Counted from the first letter of the stretch, positions 37,530 to 47,360 are shown. The stretch: 64,000 nucleotides of DNA from Paraclostridium dentum (GCF_012922555.1 NZ_WIPK01000006.1:1-64000), one strand, 5' to 3'. Program-made: numbers and translations. Notes: generated from the sequence alone by a model not told the origin.

Positions 37530-39764
37530 TTATTTACCCATATGGAATGTTCTATTTATAATATCTAATTGTTGCTCTTTAGTAAGTTTTGTAAAATGTA
37601 CCGCATACCCAGAAACTCTTATTGTTAATCTAGGGTATTCTTCTGGTCTTTCCATTGCATCTATAAGCATCTCTCTATCAAATACATTTACATTTAGGTG
37701 ATGTGCACCTTGTCCAAAATAACCATCCAACATTGCAGTTAGATTTGAAGTTCTTTCTTCTATATCTTTACCTAAAGCTCCTGGAATTATTGAAAATGTA
37801 TTAGAAATTCCATCTTGAGCATGTTCATAAGGAAGTTTAGCAACCGATGATAAGGAAGCTAATGCTCCACTAACATCTCTTCCATGCATAGGATTGGCTC
37901 CTGGTGCAAATGGCTCGCCTGCTTTTCTTCCATCAGGAGTATTTCCTGTTTTCTTTCCATAAACCACATTAGAAGTAATAGTTAGTATTGATTGGGTATG
38001 ATATGAATTCCTATAAGTTTTATTCTTTCTTAGTTTATTCATAAAACTTTTTACTAAATCTATAGCTATATTGTCTACTCTATCATCATTGTTACCATAT
38101 TTAGGGTATTCTCCCTCTACTTCAAAATCTATAGCTATACCAGCTTCATTTCTTATTGGCTTAACTTTTGCATATTTAATAGCTGATAGAGAGTCCACAC
38201 ATACTGATAATCCAGCTATTCCACAAGCCATAGTTCTAAATACATCTCTATCATGTAACGCCATCTCTAAAGCTTCATAGGAATATTTATCGTGCATATA
38301 ATGTATTACGTTAAGAGTATTTATATATAAATTCGCTAACCAATCTGTAAATAAATCAAACTTTTCTATCACCTCTTCATAATTTAAATACTCAGATCTT
38401 ATAACCTCAAATTTAGGGCCAACTTGAATTCCTAGTTTTTCATCAATTCCACCATTTATCGAATAAAGAAGTGTTTTTGCTAAGTTAACTCTAGCTCCAA
38501 AGAATTGCATTTGTTTACCTATTCTCATAGCAGAAACACAACATGCAATTCCATAATCATCTCCCCAATAAGGTCTCATAAGGTCATCATTTTCATACTG
38601 TATAGAACTTGTATCTATTGAAACTTTAGAACAGAAATCCTTGAATCCTTTTGGTAGAGAATTTGACCATAAAACAGTTAGATTTGGCTCTGGCGATGGA
38701 CCTAGCGTATACAATGTATGTAAAATTCTAAAAGAATTTTTTGTAACTAATGTTCTTCCATCTATACCCATACCTCCTATTGATTCCGTTACCCAAGTTG
38801 GATCCCCTGAAAATAAATCATTGTATTCTGGAGTTCTAAGAAACTTAACCATTCTTAACTTCATTACAAAATGATCCATTAACTCTTGAATTTTTTCCTC
38901 TGTGATTTCTCCATTTTTTAAATCTCTCTCAAAATATATATCTAGGAAAGTACTAGTTCTCCCTAATGACATTGCCGCTCCATTTTGATCTTTTATAGCT
39001 CCTAAGTACCCAAAGTATAACCATTGAACTGCTTCTCTAGAGTTTTCAGCTGGTCTTGATATATCAAACCCGTAACTTTCAGCCATTTTTTTTAGTGATT
39101 CTAACGCTTTTATTTGATCTGATATTTCTTCTCTTAATCTTATAATATCTTCATCTATTACACTTACATCTAAACTATTCTTCTGGCTAATTTTATCTTC
39201 AATTAATCTATCAACTCCATATAATGCAACACGTCTGTAGTCTCCTATAATCCTCCCTCTTCCATATGCATCAGGTAATCCAGTTATTATTCCTGATTTT
39301 CTTGCTAATCTCATTTCCTCTGTATATGCATCGAATACACCTTGATTATGAGTTTTTCTATATTTAGTGAAAATTTCTTTTACTTTTTTATCTAGTTCAA
39401 ATCCATAAGCCTTACAAGATGTTTCTACCATTCTTATCCCACCATAAGGCATTATACCTCTCTTTAAAGGTTCATCTGTTTGTAATCCTACAACAACCTC
39501 TTTTTCTTTATCTATATAACCTGGTTTATAAGCATCTATCGCTGATACTGTCTTAGTATCTACATCCAAAGTTCCTCCGTTATCTCTCTCTTTCTTAAAT
39601 AATATCATCATATCATCCATTAATGCGTTTGTGTTTTCTGTTGCCTCAACTAAAAAAGACCCATCTCCTTCATATGGAGTATAATTTAATTGTATAAAAT
39701 CTCTAACATCAATCTCCTTACTCCACTTTCCATCTTTAAAATTTTTCCAAGCTGTATTATACAT
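37530..39764 (-). CDS. pflB: Pyruvate formate-lyase (formate C-acetyltransferase)
   Basis: Glycyl-radical enzyme converting pyruvate and CoA to acetyl-CoA and formate (744 residues, normal length). The active-site Cys-Cys pair is in [10 protein letters not shown] near residue 410. The radical-bearing glycine is in RVSGYAVHF (Gly719), close to the C-terminus. N-terminal PFL domain motifs such as [19 protein letters not shown] are present. The activating enzyme PflA is usually the next gene, but here a terminator follows the stop codon, so the activase must be elsewhere. ATG has a GGAGGC site. Confidence 0.98.
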   Translation of the reverse strand: MYNTAWKNFKDGKWSKEIDVRDFIQLNYTPYEGDGSFLVEATENTNALMDDMMILFKKERDNGGTLDVDTKTVSAIDAYKPGYIDKEKEVVVGLQTDEPLKRGIMPYGGIRMVETSCKAYGFELDKKVKEIFTKYRKTHNQGVFDAYTEEMRLARKSGIITGLPDAYGRGRIIGDYRRVALYGVDRLIEDKISQKNSLDVSVIDEDIIRLREEISDQIKALESLKKMAESYGFDISRPAENSREAVQWLYFGYLGAIKDQNGAAMSLGRTSTFLDIYFERDLKNGEITEEKIQELMDHFVMKLRMVKFLRTPEYNDLFSGDPTWVTESIGGMGIDGRTLVTKNSFRILHTLYTLGPSPEPNLTVLWSNSLPKGFKDFCSKVSIDTSSIQYENDDLMRPYWGDDYGIACCVSAMRIGKQMQFFGARVNLAKTLLYSINGGIDEKLGIQVGPKFEVIRSEYLNYEEVIEKFDLFTDWLANLYINTLNVIHYMHDKYSYEALEMALHDRDVFRTMACGIAGLSVCVDSLSAIKYAKVKPIRNEAGIAIDFEVEGEYPKYGNNDDRVDNIAIDLVKSFMNKLRKNKTYRNSYHTQSILTITSNVVYGKKTGNTPDGRKAGEPFAPGANPMHGRDVSGALASLSSVAKLPYEHAQDGISNTFSIIPGALGKDIEERTSNLTAMLDGYFGQGAHHLNVNVFDREMLIDAMERPEEYPRLTIRVSGYAVHFTKLTKEQQLDIINRTFHMGK

Positions 39765-39924
39765 TTAGTTGCCTCCTACATATTTCTTTAAATATATCTT
39801 ATAAATTTATTTACTTTATTACTTACCTTTATAATAAAATTTATACACTTCATCTTTATTTGGTAATAATTTTATAAATCTATTCTAATTTATAAATTTA
39901 AATTCATATATGTTTTTAAACAAC

Positions 39925-40377
39925 TTATCTGATATATATTTCATATTCACATTTTTTGTAAGTTATAGGAGTTCCATTTGTTTTATCATTATCAAATTGA
40001 ACAACTTCAATTTTGTGTTTACCCTCTTTTAAATCATTATCACATATAGTTAACGTAACAGAACTTTCTTTCCCTAGCTTTTCAACTGTATTTAACTTTC
40101 CATCTATATATATATAACTTACTCTAGAATCATCAAAGTCTTTTGAGCTAAGTCCAACTTGTCCCAAACCTTTTTTTTCATCTCTATATACAGTAGGAAT
40201 AGAGCCATCTTCTGAATTTGAAACATTAGTAGTAACTATTATACTACCCTTACCTATATCCCCTTCCACTCCAGATGGGATTGTTTTTTCAACTTCAACT
40301 CTATTTTCAACAACTTCCTTAGAACATCCAACAGTAAATACCATCATTAAACACAATAAAAATAATAATTTTTTCAT
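39925..40377 (-). CDS. Small lipoprotein, beta-rich
   Basis: A 150-residue lipoprotein from ATG 40377 (GGAGG site; the frame is open further upstream without one). The lipobox is FTVGC (Cys about 18). The mature part begins with an acidic linker, then strands with VSYIYIDGKLN and LTICDNDLKEGKHKIEVVQFDN. The latter resembles an Ig-like or cadherin-like beta sandwich used for binding. Function unknown. Single gene between pflB and the SulP transporter. Confidence 0.82.
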   Translation of the reverse strand: MKKLLFLLCLMMVFTVGCSKEVVENRVEVEKTIPSGVEGDIGKGSIIVTTNVSNSEDGSIPTVYRDEKKGLGQVGLSSKDFDDSRVSYIYIDGKLNTVEKLGKESSVTLTICDNDLKEGKHKIEVVQFDNDKTNGTPITYKKCEYEIYIR

Positions 40378-40432
40378 TACATCCTCCAAAATCTCAATAT
40401 TATTACTCTTTAGTGTTCCCAATTTTATACAA

Positions 40433-40467
40433 AAAAAGCATGAATTAATATATTAATTCATGCTTTT
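40433..40467 (-). terminator. Terminator of the SulP gene
   Basis: AAAGCATGAATTAAT / ATTAATTCATGCTTTT arms with flanking A and T runs. It sits about 95 bases after the SulP stop. Confidence 0.78.
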
Positions 40468-40562
40468 AAAAGAATTATTTTAATAAATAATTATTAACGT
40501 AGCATTTTATATTGCCTTTTTTGACAATTATGCAAAGAAAATAACTATTTACTAAAGTTTTA

Positions 40563-41834
40563 TTATGCAGCTTCTAATTCTTCTTCTTCGTCTTTTTCTT
40601 GTCTAGATTTTATAAATTTAAATACATAATGAACTGCCATACCTACTCCAATAGCAAATACTAAGTCAAATACTACTGTAAATGTAAAAGTTATAAGCAG
40701 TACTAAAACATCTGATTTACTTGAAGATAATAGTTCCTTAAAATGAGACCATTCTCCCATATTATATGAAACAATAATAAGTATAGCTGCTAAAGTCGTC
40801 ATTGGTATTAGCTTTGCAAAAGGCATAAGAATAACCATTATAAGTAATAATGTTATAGCATGTACCATTCCTGATATAGGACTTCTCCCCCCATTTTTTA
40901 CGTTTGCAGCAGTTCTTGCTATAGCTCCAGTTGCAGGAATTCCTCCAAATAAAGAAGATGCTATATTTCCTAATCCCTGTGCTACAAGTTCCATATTTGA
41001 ATCATGTTTATCATCTATCATATTATCTGAAACTACACAAGAAAGTAGTGATTCTATAGCTCCTAATAGTGCAATTGTAAGTGCTGGATTTATTAAGTTT
41101 ATAATTGTTTTTACATCCATATGTGGTATTTGTGGCTTAGGTATTGAAGATGATATCTCACTAAATCTAGTACCTATTGTGTCTGTTGGTAAGTTCAATA
41201 AATTTACAGCTAATGTAGAAACTATTAGCGCTATTATTGAAGCTGGAATCTTTTTATTTACCTTAGGCCAGTAAACTAAAATTAAAATACAAGATAGACC
41301 TATTAGAAATGATGCTATATCAAAAGTAGATATGTTTTGTATATAGCTTTCAACTTTGCCTATAAACTCTGCTGGCACATCCGCTATTTTAAATCCAAAA
41401 AAATCTTTTAATTGAGTTGTAAGTAATGTTACTGCTATTCCGCTTGTAAATCCTACTGTAATTGTTTGTGGTACATATTTTATTAAAGATCCAAATCTAA
41501 GTAGTCCCATAACTACTAATATAATTCCTGCCATCATTGTAGATGTTATAAGTCCAGTTATTCCATAAGTTTTAACTACTCCATAAACAATTACAACAAA
41601 TGCTCCTGTAGGTCCTCCTATTTGAACCTTACTACCACCTAGAAGAGAAATTACAAACCCTGCAAATATAGCAGTTATAAGACCTTTCTCTGGTGATACG
41701 CCTGAAGATATAGCTAATGCTATCGAAAGCGGTAAAGCTATTATAGCAACTATTATACCTGCTATTATATCTTTTCCAACTTGATCTTTAGTAAGCTCAT
41801 TATCTTTAATCATTTTAAATAACTTTGGTGACAC
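40563..41834 (-). CDS. SulP-family anion transporter without STAS domain
   Basis: A 423-residue inorganic anion transporter (sulfate, bicarbonate or similar) of the SLC26/SulP family. Start is GTG 41834 with GGAAG upstream; the frame begins earlier at 41870 without support. Motifs include GIIVAIIALPLSIALAISSGVSPEKGL, GGSKVQIGGPTGAFVVIV and GGIPATGAIARTAANVKNGGRSPISGM. The transport core is complete, but the cytoplasmic STAS domain, which normally adds over 100 residues, is missing. The protein ends in an acidic tail. Substrate is unproven. Confidence 0.93.
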   Translation of the reverse strand: MSPKLFKMIKDNELTKDQVGKDIIAGIIVAIIALPLSIALAISSGVSPEKGLITAIFAGFVISLLGGSKVQIGGPTGAFVVIVYGVVKTYGITGLITSTMMAGIILVVMGLLRFGSLIKYVPQTITVGFTSGIAVTLLTTQLKDFFGFKIADVPAEFIGKVESYIQNISTFDIASFLIGLSCILILVYWPKVNKKIPASIIALIVSTLAVNLLNLPTDTIGTRFSEISSSIPKPQIPHMDVKTIINLINPALTIALLGAIESLLSCVVSDNMIDDKHDSNMELVAQGLGNIASSLFGGIPATGAIARTAANVKNGGRSPISGMVHAITLLLIMVILMPFAKLIPMTTLAAILIIVSYNMGEWSHFKELLSSSKSDVLVLLITFTFTVVFDLVFAIGVGMAVHYVFKFIKSRQEKDEEEELEAA

Positions 41835-41935
41835 GAAAACACTTCCTTCCAAAACTAAATATTGCAACATTTAATATATTAATCCTATTTTTTGATAAAG
41901 TCCATACATAATTTTTAAAATTTGTGTTAAAAACA

Positions 41936-41966
41936 AAAAAGATACTCCGCAATCGAAGTATCTTTC
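41936..41966 (-). terminator. Terminator of the DUF1858 gene
   Basis: AAAGATACT / AGTATCTTT arms with a loop of about 9 bases and a T-run on the minus strand. Confidence 0.8.
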
Positions 41967-41973
41967 GTATTTT

Positions 41974-42162
41974 TTAAATTTCATTCAGTTTTTGAAGTAA
42001 TTCTTCTAAATCTATCCCATGTATATATGCAGCTTGTTCTAAAGTTTCCATTTGTGCTGAAGGACAACCTAAACATCCCATTTCGTAAGACATTAAAACA
42101 TTTACTGAGTTTGGTTTTTTATTAATTAAATCGCCTATTAAGGTATTTTTATCTATTTTCAT
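41974..42162 (-). CDS. DUF1858 domain protein
   Basis: A 62-residue, single-domain DUF1858 protein with the typical MGCLGCPSA motif (Cys30 and Cys33). Such proteins are frequent in anaerobes, often next to or fused with hybrid-cluster or Fe-S redox proteins, and the CxxC pair probably binds a metal or redox partner. Function unassigned. ATG follows AAGGAGA. Monocistronic, with its own terminator. Confidence 0.88.
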   Translation of the reverse strand: MKIDKNTLIGDLINKKPNSVNVLMSYEMGCLGCPSAQMETLEQAAYIHGIDLEELLQKLNEI

Positions 42163-42504
42163 TTTAAATTCTCCTTTAATAATAGTTCGTATTTTTCTAA
42201 TTTTATTATATCTTAATATTATAATATTTTTAAACTTTTTTCCGTAACATACGTTACATTTTTAATTTTTTGTTAATAATTAAAAGCATGAAAATCTTTA
42301 TTATGGTAAAATTTTATTTTACATTAAAATTTTACATTCCCATTTATTTTCTTTTTAATGTTTTTATGATAAAATATGTTATATATTTATGCTTGCTTGA
42401 ATATAAATTTAATTGTGAAACTTGTACATACTATAAATATATTTTAAATTTCAAGCATAACTTGTTATCATAATTTAAATTTGAAATAATCTAGGAGGAT
42501 TAAT
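42163..42504. other. Gene-free divergent intergenic region
   Basis: About 340 bases, extremely AT-rich. An open frame at 42270-42473 lacks a ribosome binding site and reads as low-complexity hydrophobic sequence, so I do not call it. It must hold the promoters of the DUF1858 gene and of the plus-strand membrane-protein gene at 42505, but neither is clearly visible. Confidence 0.4.
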
Positions 42505-42957
42505 ATGAGCTTAAAAGACAAATTCGCAGCATCATACGCTAGATCTAAAACAATGTCTGGCCCTGAAAAAAAAGCTAATGAAATAATGGGGAAATTATTA
42601 CTTAAAAAGAGTATTATTCCTATGATCATAATGTTAGTTGTTTGGATGACAGGTATATACTTTAAAGTTAATGGTTGGGTATTATTCGGAATCGTACTTG
42701 TTATCGCTGTTGGTACTTATTTTTACATCAAAAAACAAGGCGACAAATATCAAAACTTCAAACCTTTTGTTGGAAATTTAATAAGCCTTGAGAAAAAGGG
42801 TAAAAAAGAATATGTAGCTATAATAAAACAAGGTAAAAGAGTTGATAAGTTACAAATAAAATATGGTGGCGAAGAGTTAGAGAAAGTTAAAAAGAACCAA
42901 TTAGTTCAAATAAGTTATAATAAAGATGAAAAAATTGCAATAGTTGTAACTAAATAA
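42505..42957 (+). CDS. Two-helix membrane protein, unknown
   Basis: A 150-residue protein with a charged N-terminus (residues 1-33), two membrane helices (about 35-53 and 57-77), and a Lys-rich cytoplasmic domain of about 70 residues. That domain is an alternating strand pattern (LQIKYGGEELEKVKKNQLVQISYNKDEKIAIVVTK) that looks like an NfeD/OB or SH3-like barrel. Function unknown. ATG follows AGGAGG and the gene has its own terminator. Confidence 0.82.
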   Translation: MSLKDKFAASYARSKTMSGPEKKANEIMGKLLLKKSIIPMIIMLVVWMTGIYFKVNGWVLFGIVLVIAVGTYFYIKKQGDKYQNFKPFVGNLISLEKKGKKEYVAIIKQGKRVDKLQIKYGGEELEKVKKNQLVQISYNKDEKIAIVVTK

Positions 42958-42966
42958 TTTTTCAAA

Positions 42967-43004
42967 GGAAAAGCTTCTACTAAATTAATGTAGAAGCTTT
43001 TTTA
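42967..43004. terminator. Bidirectional terminator after the 42505 gene
   Basis: AAAAGCTTCTAC / GTAGAAGCTTTT arms and TTTTTT, between convergent genes. Confidence 0.9.
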
Positions 43005-43006
43005 TA

Positions 43007-43264
43007 TTACTCTTTTAATACATACTTTTTATATATTTTAAGCGCATTCGCAAGCTGATCTGGGCAAGATGATTCTCTATTTTTACATGGAATTTTTTCA
43101 AATGCTTCTATAATTTCATCAATATTCTTTCCTTCAATCAAATTTTTAATTCCTATTAAATTCCCTGCACAACCCCCTTCAAATATTACATCTTTTAACA
43201 TATCTCCTTCTATGTCTAATAAAATTGATTTTGAACAAACACCACTAGTATAATATCTATACAT
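43007..43264 (-). CDS. TSCPD-domain protein (TIGR03905-type)
   Basis: An 85-residue protein from ATG 43264 (AAGGTG site). It shows the TSCPD pattern: YTSGVCSKSILLDIEG, the glycine-rich FEGGCAGNLIGI and a final CPDQLANAL. This domain also forms the C-terminal zinc-binding part of class II ribonucleotide reductases (NrdJ), and stand-alone copies are common in clostridia. Four cysteines could bind zinc. Function unassigned. Confidence 0.88.
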   Translation of the reverse strand: MYRYYTSGVCSKSILLDIEGDMLKDVIFEGGCAGNLIGIKNLIEGKNIDEIIEAFEKIPCKNRESSCPDQLANALKIYKKYVLKE

Positions 43265-43465
43265 ACACATCACCTTATTTTAATATTTTATACATATTTA
43301 TTTATAAACAGTATAATTTATGAGGATTTTAAATATTTTTTTATAATTTATATTTTATATATATCAATTAGTAGTTATAATTATAATAATAGCTATATTT
43401 GCTCTGAATATATTAGATAGATTGTGTATATAATCTATTAGATTACCTTTTAGGATGTGATACTT

Positions 43466-43912
43466 ATGAGTGATGTATTAAAAGAAAACAAACTAAACTT
43501 ATTTAATAATTTATTTAAATTTTTATTTCTTATGTTTTGGGTTATGTTTTGGTTTATAGGAATAATCCTTACAGATTATAAATTTAATAAAATAGCAATA
43601 TACTTTTTTATTGCATATAGTTCAGTTTGTATAATATATATTATTAGTTATGTAATTTATATGAAAACTTCAAATAATTTCGAAAAAAAGATAGAAGTTT
43701 TTTATAAAATTTCAACGCTTTTATCATTTATTTTCTCCACATTAAGTTACTATATATTCCCTATTAGTATTATGTGGTTTTTAATTAAGCTATCATTATT
43801 ATTTACATATATGTATATTTCTATATTAAAAGTTTATAAATACAAACTTGAAGAAGGCGTTGTTGGTATACTAGCATCTGCTTTAATGCTATTTATGTTT
43901 CTTAGATACTAA
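43466..43912 (+). CDS. Four-helix membrane protein, unknown
   Basis: A 148-residue, very hydrophobic protein. ATG 43466 has AGGATG upstream; GTG 43457 is an in-frame alternative. Four membrane segments lie near residues 18-38, 48-70, 80-105 and 110-145, with a short acidic N-terminus (SDVLKENKLN). It has no motif I recognise and it is rich in Ile, Phe and Tyr. Monocistronic between the TSCPD gene and the parvulin gene. Confidence 0.72.
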   Translation: MSDVLKENKLNLFNNLFKFLFLMFWVMFWFIGIILTDYKFNKIAIYFFIAYSSVCIIYIISYVIYMKTSNNFEKKIEVFYKISTLLSFIFSTLSYYIFPISIMWFLIKLSLLFTYMYISILKVYKYKLEEGVVGILASALMLFMFLRY

Positions 43913-44015
43913 AATTATTAGTTTTTTGAAATATTAGACATATTTAGTATTTTTTGATATTATTTATCTTAGTAGTAAAATACTATTAATAATCAAATAA
44001 AAAGGAGTTATTATA

Positions 44016-44771
44016 ATGGAAAGAACAGTTTTAGCCACTATCGGTGAAAAAGAAATAACTAATATTGATATCGAGAATGCTTTAAAAAGCTTAGACCCAT
44101 ACCAAGCTATGCAATTTAATACAGAAGAAGGTAAAAAAAGATTACTAGAAGATTTAGTAAATCAAGAGTTATTCTACCTTGAAGCTAAAGACGAAAATTT
44201 ACATAATGACGAAAACTTCAAAGCTGAAATGAAAAGAATAGAAGAAAATATGTTAAAACAATATTCTATAAATAAAGTTTTAGCATCTGTTAAATTAACT
44301 GATGAAGAAATAGCTAACTTCTATGAAGCTAACAAAACTAAATTTGTTAAACCTGAAACAGCATCTGCTAAACACATATTAGTTGATACTGAAGAATTAG
44401 CTAATGACTTATTAAACAAAATAAATAGTAATGAAATATCATTCGAAGAAGCAGCTAGAGAGCATTCTTCTTGCCCATCTAAAGATGCTGATGGAGATTT
44501 AGGTACTTTCCCTAGAGGACAAATGGTTCCTGAGTTCGAAGAAGCTGTATTTAATATGAATAGAGGCGACGTACAAGGTCCAGTTAAAACTCAATTCGGA
44601 TATCACTTAATAAAAGTAGAGGATAGACACGAAGGTGGTCAATCTGAACTTGATGAAGTTAAGGAAGAAATAGCTAAAAGCTTAATGTACCAAAAACAAA
44701 ATGAAGTTTACTCTTCAAAAATAAATGACTTAAAAGCTAAGTATAATAATTTAGTAAAATTAAACGACTAA
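44016..44771 (+). CDS. Cytosolic parvulin-type peptidyl-prolyl isomerase
   Basis: A 251-residue PrsA/SurA-like foldase. The N-terminal chaperone part (about 1-110) precedes a rotamase domain with ASAKHILVDTEELA, FEEAAREHSSCPS, DGDLGTFPRGQMVPEFEEAVF and VKTQFGYHLIKVE. No signal peptide or lipobox exists; the protein begins MERTVLATIG, so it should work in the cytoplasm, unlike PrsA. It catalyses cis-trans prolyl isomerisation and helps folding. ATG follows AAAGGAG, codon use is optimised, and it has its own terminator. Confidence 0.93.
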   Translation: MERTVLATIGEKEITNIDIENALKSLDPYQAMQFNTEEGKKRLLEDLVNQELFYLEAKDENLHNDENFKAEMKRIEENMLKQYSINKVLASVKLTDEEIANFYEANKTKFVKPETASAKHILVDTEELANDLLNKINSNEISFEEAAREHSSCPSKDADGDLGTFPRGQMVPEFEEAVFNMNRGDVQGPVKTQFGYHLIKVEDRHEGGQSELDEVKEEIAKSLMYQKQNEVYSSKINDLKAKYNNLVKLND

Positions 44772-44775
44772 TAAA

Positions 44776-44812
44776 AAAAGATAACTAATGGCTAAACATT
44801 AGTTATCTTTTT
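44776..44812. terminator. Bidirectional terminator between the parvulin and CBS genes
   Basis: AAAAGATAACTAATG / CATTAGTTATCTTTT arms, a 6-base loop, T-run; convergent genes on each side. Confidence 0.92.
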
Positions 44813-45216
44813 TATGATTTTATCTTTTTATAGCAATATTCAATTATATCTCTTCTTTTAATTATCCCAATAAAAATATTTTGGTCATCTATAACTGGCA
44901 CAAAGTTTTGGTTCATAGATTTAGATATCAAATCTTCTATATTTGCATTTATAGATACAGGTTTATTGTCCATTCTTCTTTTCACATCACATACATATAC
45001 ATCTTCTATGGCTTTTAATTCTAAATTCAAATCATTCTTTAGATACCATAGTAAGTCCCCCTCTGTAATAGTCCCTACATACGCGCCTTCACGATTTATA
45101 ATAGGTATAGCAGAATATCTATGATACTCCATCTTCTCTAATGCCTGTCTCATTGTATAGTCATCATATATATATGCTACTTCACTTTTGGGTGTTATAA
45201 AAAATAGTATATTCAA
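44812..45216 (-). CDS. CBS-domain pair protein
   Basis: A 134-residue protein consisting of two CBS motifs (about 18-70 and 80-130), forming one Bateman module that should bind an adenine nucleotide. Recognisable pieces are TMRQALEKMEYHRYSAIPIINREGAYVGTITEGDLLW and FVPVIDDQNIFIGIIKRRDIIEY. Start is TTG 45216 with an AGGAGGTG site. It has no attached enzyme, so it is a stand-alone sensor of energy or of c-di-AMP/nucleotides; the partner is unknown. Confidence 0.9.
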   Translation of the reverse strand: MNILFFITPKSEVAYIYDDYTMRQALEKMEYHRYSAIPIINREGAYVGTITEGDLLWYLKNDLNLELKAIEDVYVCDVKRRMDNKPVSINANIEDLISKSMNQNFVPVIDDQNIFIGIIKRRDIIEYCYKKIKS

Positions 45217-45361
45217 ATACTACACCTCCTATTAAGTAGTATAAACTTAAAAATACATCTATCCATATTTTATCATATATTTAATAAGATTTGAATAAAT
45301 TAGATTTTATTTCTAATTAAAAAAATTCATTTTGCTTAAGCGACTTTTTAATATCTTAAAA

Positions 45362-45402
45362 TAAAAAAGCTATTTTTATTTTAATAAAAATAGCTTTTTT
45401 AT
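45362..45402 (-). terminator. Terminator of the amidase gene
   Basis: AAAAAAGCTATTTTTAT / ATAAAAATAGCTTTTTT arms with a TTTA loop, just after the stop at 45405. Confidence 0.92.
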
Positions 45403-45404
45403 TA

Positions 45405-46556
45405 TTAATAATTAACTTTTATTAAATGAAACTTTATAGATTTATCACTCCAACCTAAATCCCAAGGAACTAATAACCTATCAGTATTGTGACACGTTAC
45501 AAGTGGATATCCTTTAGAATCTACTCCCGTGACTGTAGATACATGAGTTATTCTACCATTTTTCTCATAAGCAACTATATCTCCAGGAGTCATGCTATAT
45601 GCTAGCTTGTACACTTCTTCGTACGAACCTTTTCCTATTAATGATCCTCTTCCACTATATACCAAATAATTTTTAAATCCTTGGGCATTTACCCAAGCTT
45701 TAGTTCCTTCTGTTCCTTCGTAATTCCATGTTCCATTTTTCTTGAATCTTCCACTTTCAAACATAATTTGAGATGCATAGTTTGCACAATCTCCTCCATC
45801 GGGATTGAAATCTTTATATTTTGAGTTAAATTTCATTCCATGCTCTTCATCTGCTGCAGCTCCACAATATTTATGTGCATAGTCAATTGCTTTAATCTGT
45901 TCAGTAGTTAAGTTTGCATCCTTCTTTTCTTGAGCCAATATATAATTTCTAATATCATCTGATTTTATGTTATCCAGATGAAGAGAATCTGCAAATGGGT
46001 CAGTATACCATTCTTTTGTAATTATATATTCATTATCTACAATTCTCATATTAAGATAATGATATGTTCCTATCCTAAACATATTTTTCATATCTGGCTG
46101 ATTCTCATAAGAATAATTGTATTCAGTAGATACAGAACATATAATTCCATATAAATTCTCTTCTTTTTCTTTTACTTTACTAATTTTAACTCTAGTTTTT
46201 ATATCATTAAATTTAACACCTTGCTTATATGACCAGTTTTCTAAATATTTCATTTTAGTCACTTCTTGTTCATATGCCCATAATCCAAATTTATGATTTA
46301 CATCATATAATTTTTTCAAAACATCATCATTTTTAGTCAATATAGCCTCATTTCTATGATCAAACAAATTTTCAAGTAAAAGTTGAAATTGTTCTTTTTC
46401 TGGATCTTTATTAGCTTTTACAATTTCATTTCCTCTTATAAATGCATTCAACTTTAGCTCATTTTTATTGTTTAAAATAATTGTAGTAATAATACAAATT
46501 CCTGCTAATACTAATATTCTCCTTAGTTTTTTGCCTTTTGTATTTTTTATGTTCAA
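45405..46556 (-). CDS. Exported amidase_6-domain protein
   Basis: A 383-residue protein from TTG 46556 (AGGAGG site). An N-terminal membrane or signal segment (about residues 12-30) is followed by a helical domain to about residue 215. The C-terminal amidase_6 domain has the cysteine in GGDCANYASQIMFESG and the histidine in RITHVSTVTG, resembling a CHAP/NlpC-like papain fold. Family members are thought to cleave peptide or amide bonds at the cell surface; the substrate is unknown. It has its own terminator. Confidence 0.87.
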   Translation of the reverse strand: MNIKNTKGKKLRRILVLAGICIITTIILNNKNELKLNAFIRGNEIVKANKDPEKEQFQLLLENLFDHRNEAILTKNDDVLKKLYDVNHKFGLWAYEQEVTKMKYLENWSYKQGVKFNDIKTRVKISKVKEKEENLYGIICSVSTEYNYSYENQPDMKNMFRIGTYHYLNMRIVDNEYIITKEWYTDPFADSLHLDNIKSDDIRNYILAQEKKDANLTTEQIKAIDYAHKYCGAAADEEHGMKFNSKYKDFNPDGGDCANYASQIMFESGRFKKNGTWNYEGTEGTKAWVNAQGFKNYLVYSGRGSLIGKGSYEEVYKLAYSMTPGDIVAYEKNGRITHVSTVTGVDSKGYPLVTCHNTDRLLVPWDLGWSDKSIKFHLIKVNY

Positions 46557-46670
46557 GTTTGTTCCTCCTATCAAATAATAGACTTTATCTTAAGAATATA
46601 GAGTATTTCAAAGCTAATATAATATTTTATATAGTTTTCACATTTTTTTAGCCAAATATAATTAAATTTA

Positions 46671-46678
46671 TGGTATAA
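46671..46678 (+). promoter_or_regulatory. Extended -10 promoter of the GNAT gene
   Basis: TGGTATAAT, an extended -10 with no clear -35, about 35 bp upstream of the TTG start at 46715. Confidence 0.45.
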
Positions 46679-46714
46679 TTGTCTAACATTAAATTAAAGG
46701 AAAGAGGTGCTCAG

Positions 46715-47329
46715 TTGCTAACAAAAATGAAACTGTCTAAAGTAAATAATGTTCTTACTAATAATATATATGCAAATTTTCGTTTTTTAAGTGAGGAAAA
46801 TTTTGGTGATGTCTCAAAACTCTACGAAGAAGTGAGTAATTCTATGGATAATAAAAATTGGTTAAAAAGTAGAGATCATGCCGGATTAAAAAAAACCGTC
46901 GATAACGGTGGTTTTATAATTGGTTGTTATGTAGGTTTAGATCTTATTGCTTGTGCTCTTTGTGATGTCCCTAGCGTAAAGGATTTAGAACTTTTATCTT
47001 CTTTAGGAGTTTCTGTTGAAGACTTTAAAAGCACTTATATATCAGGTTTTGTTATGGTTCATCCTATGTACAGAGGAAATTCGCTTCAAAGTAAATTACT
47101 TGATTTAAGAATAGATATAGCTAAATCTCAACGTAAAAAATATATATTAACAGTAGCTGCTGTAGATAATATTCACAGCATAAACAATATTTTAAATAAA
47201 GGGTTTGAATTTAAAACTCAACAAGAAAATGAATATGGAATTTTAAGAAATATATTCTTAAAAGATTTATTCCCTTGTGATGAAAATGAAAATTTCATAG
47301 ATAACAACATTATGACTGATGTAATATAA
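46715..47329 (+). CDS. GNAT-family acetyltransferase
   Basis: A 204-residue acetyl-CoA-dependent N-acetyltransferase. Start TTG 46715 has GAGGTG at short spacing; ATG 46727 is a later alternative. The acetyl-CoA binding motif is VMVHPMYRGNSLQSKLLDLRIDIAKS, followed by LTVAAVDNIHSINNILNKGF. The N-terminal half is less conserved. The acceptor substrate is unknown. Monocistronic, ending in a strong hairpin at 47327. Confidence 0.87.
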   Translation: MLTKMKLSKVNNVLTNNIYANFRFLSEENFGDVSKLYEEVSNSMDNKNWLKSRDHAGLKKTVDNGGFIIGCYVGLDLIACALCDVPSVKDLELLSSLGVSVEDFKSTYISGFVMVHPMYRGNSLQSKLLDLRIDIAKSQRKKYILTVAAVDNIHSINNILNKGFEFKTQQENEYGILRNIFLKDLFPCDENENFIDNNIMTDVI

Positions 47330-47360
47330 AAGAGACCTTTGAAATAAAGGTCTCTTTTTC
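47327..47360 (+). terminator. Terminator of the GNAT gene
   Basis: AAAAGAGACCTTT / AAAGGTCTCTTTT arms with a 5-base loop and a T-run. Confidence 0.92.

Noticed and set aside
42270-42473. 67-residue open frame on the plus strand
   Set aside because: No ribosome binding site, low-complexity Ile/Phe/Tyr composition and location in AT-rich intergenic DNA. It looks like a chance frame.
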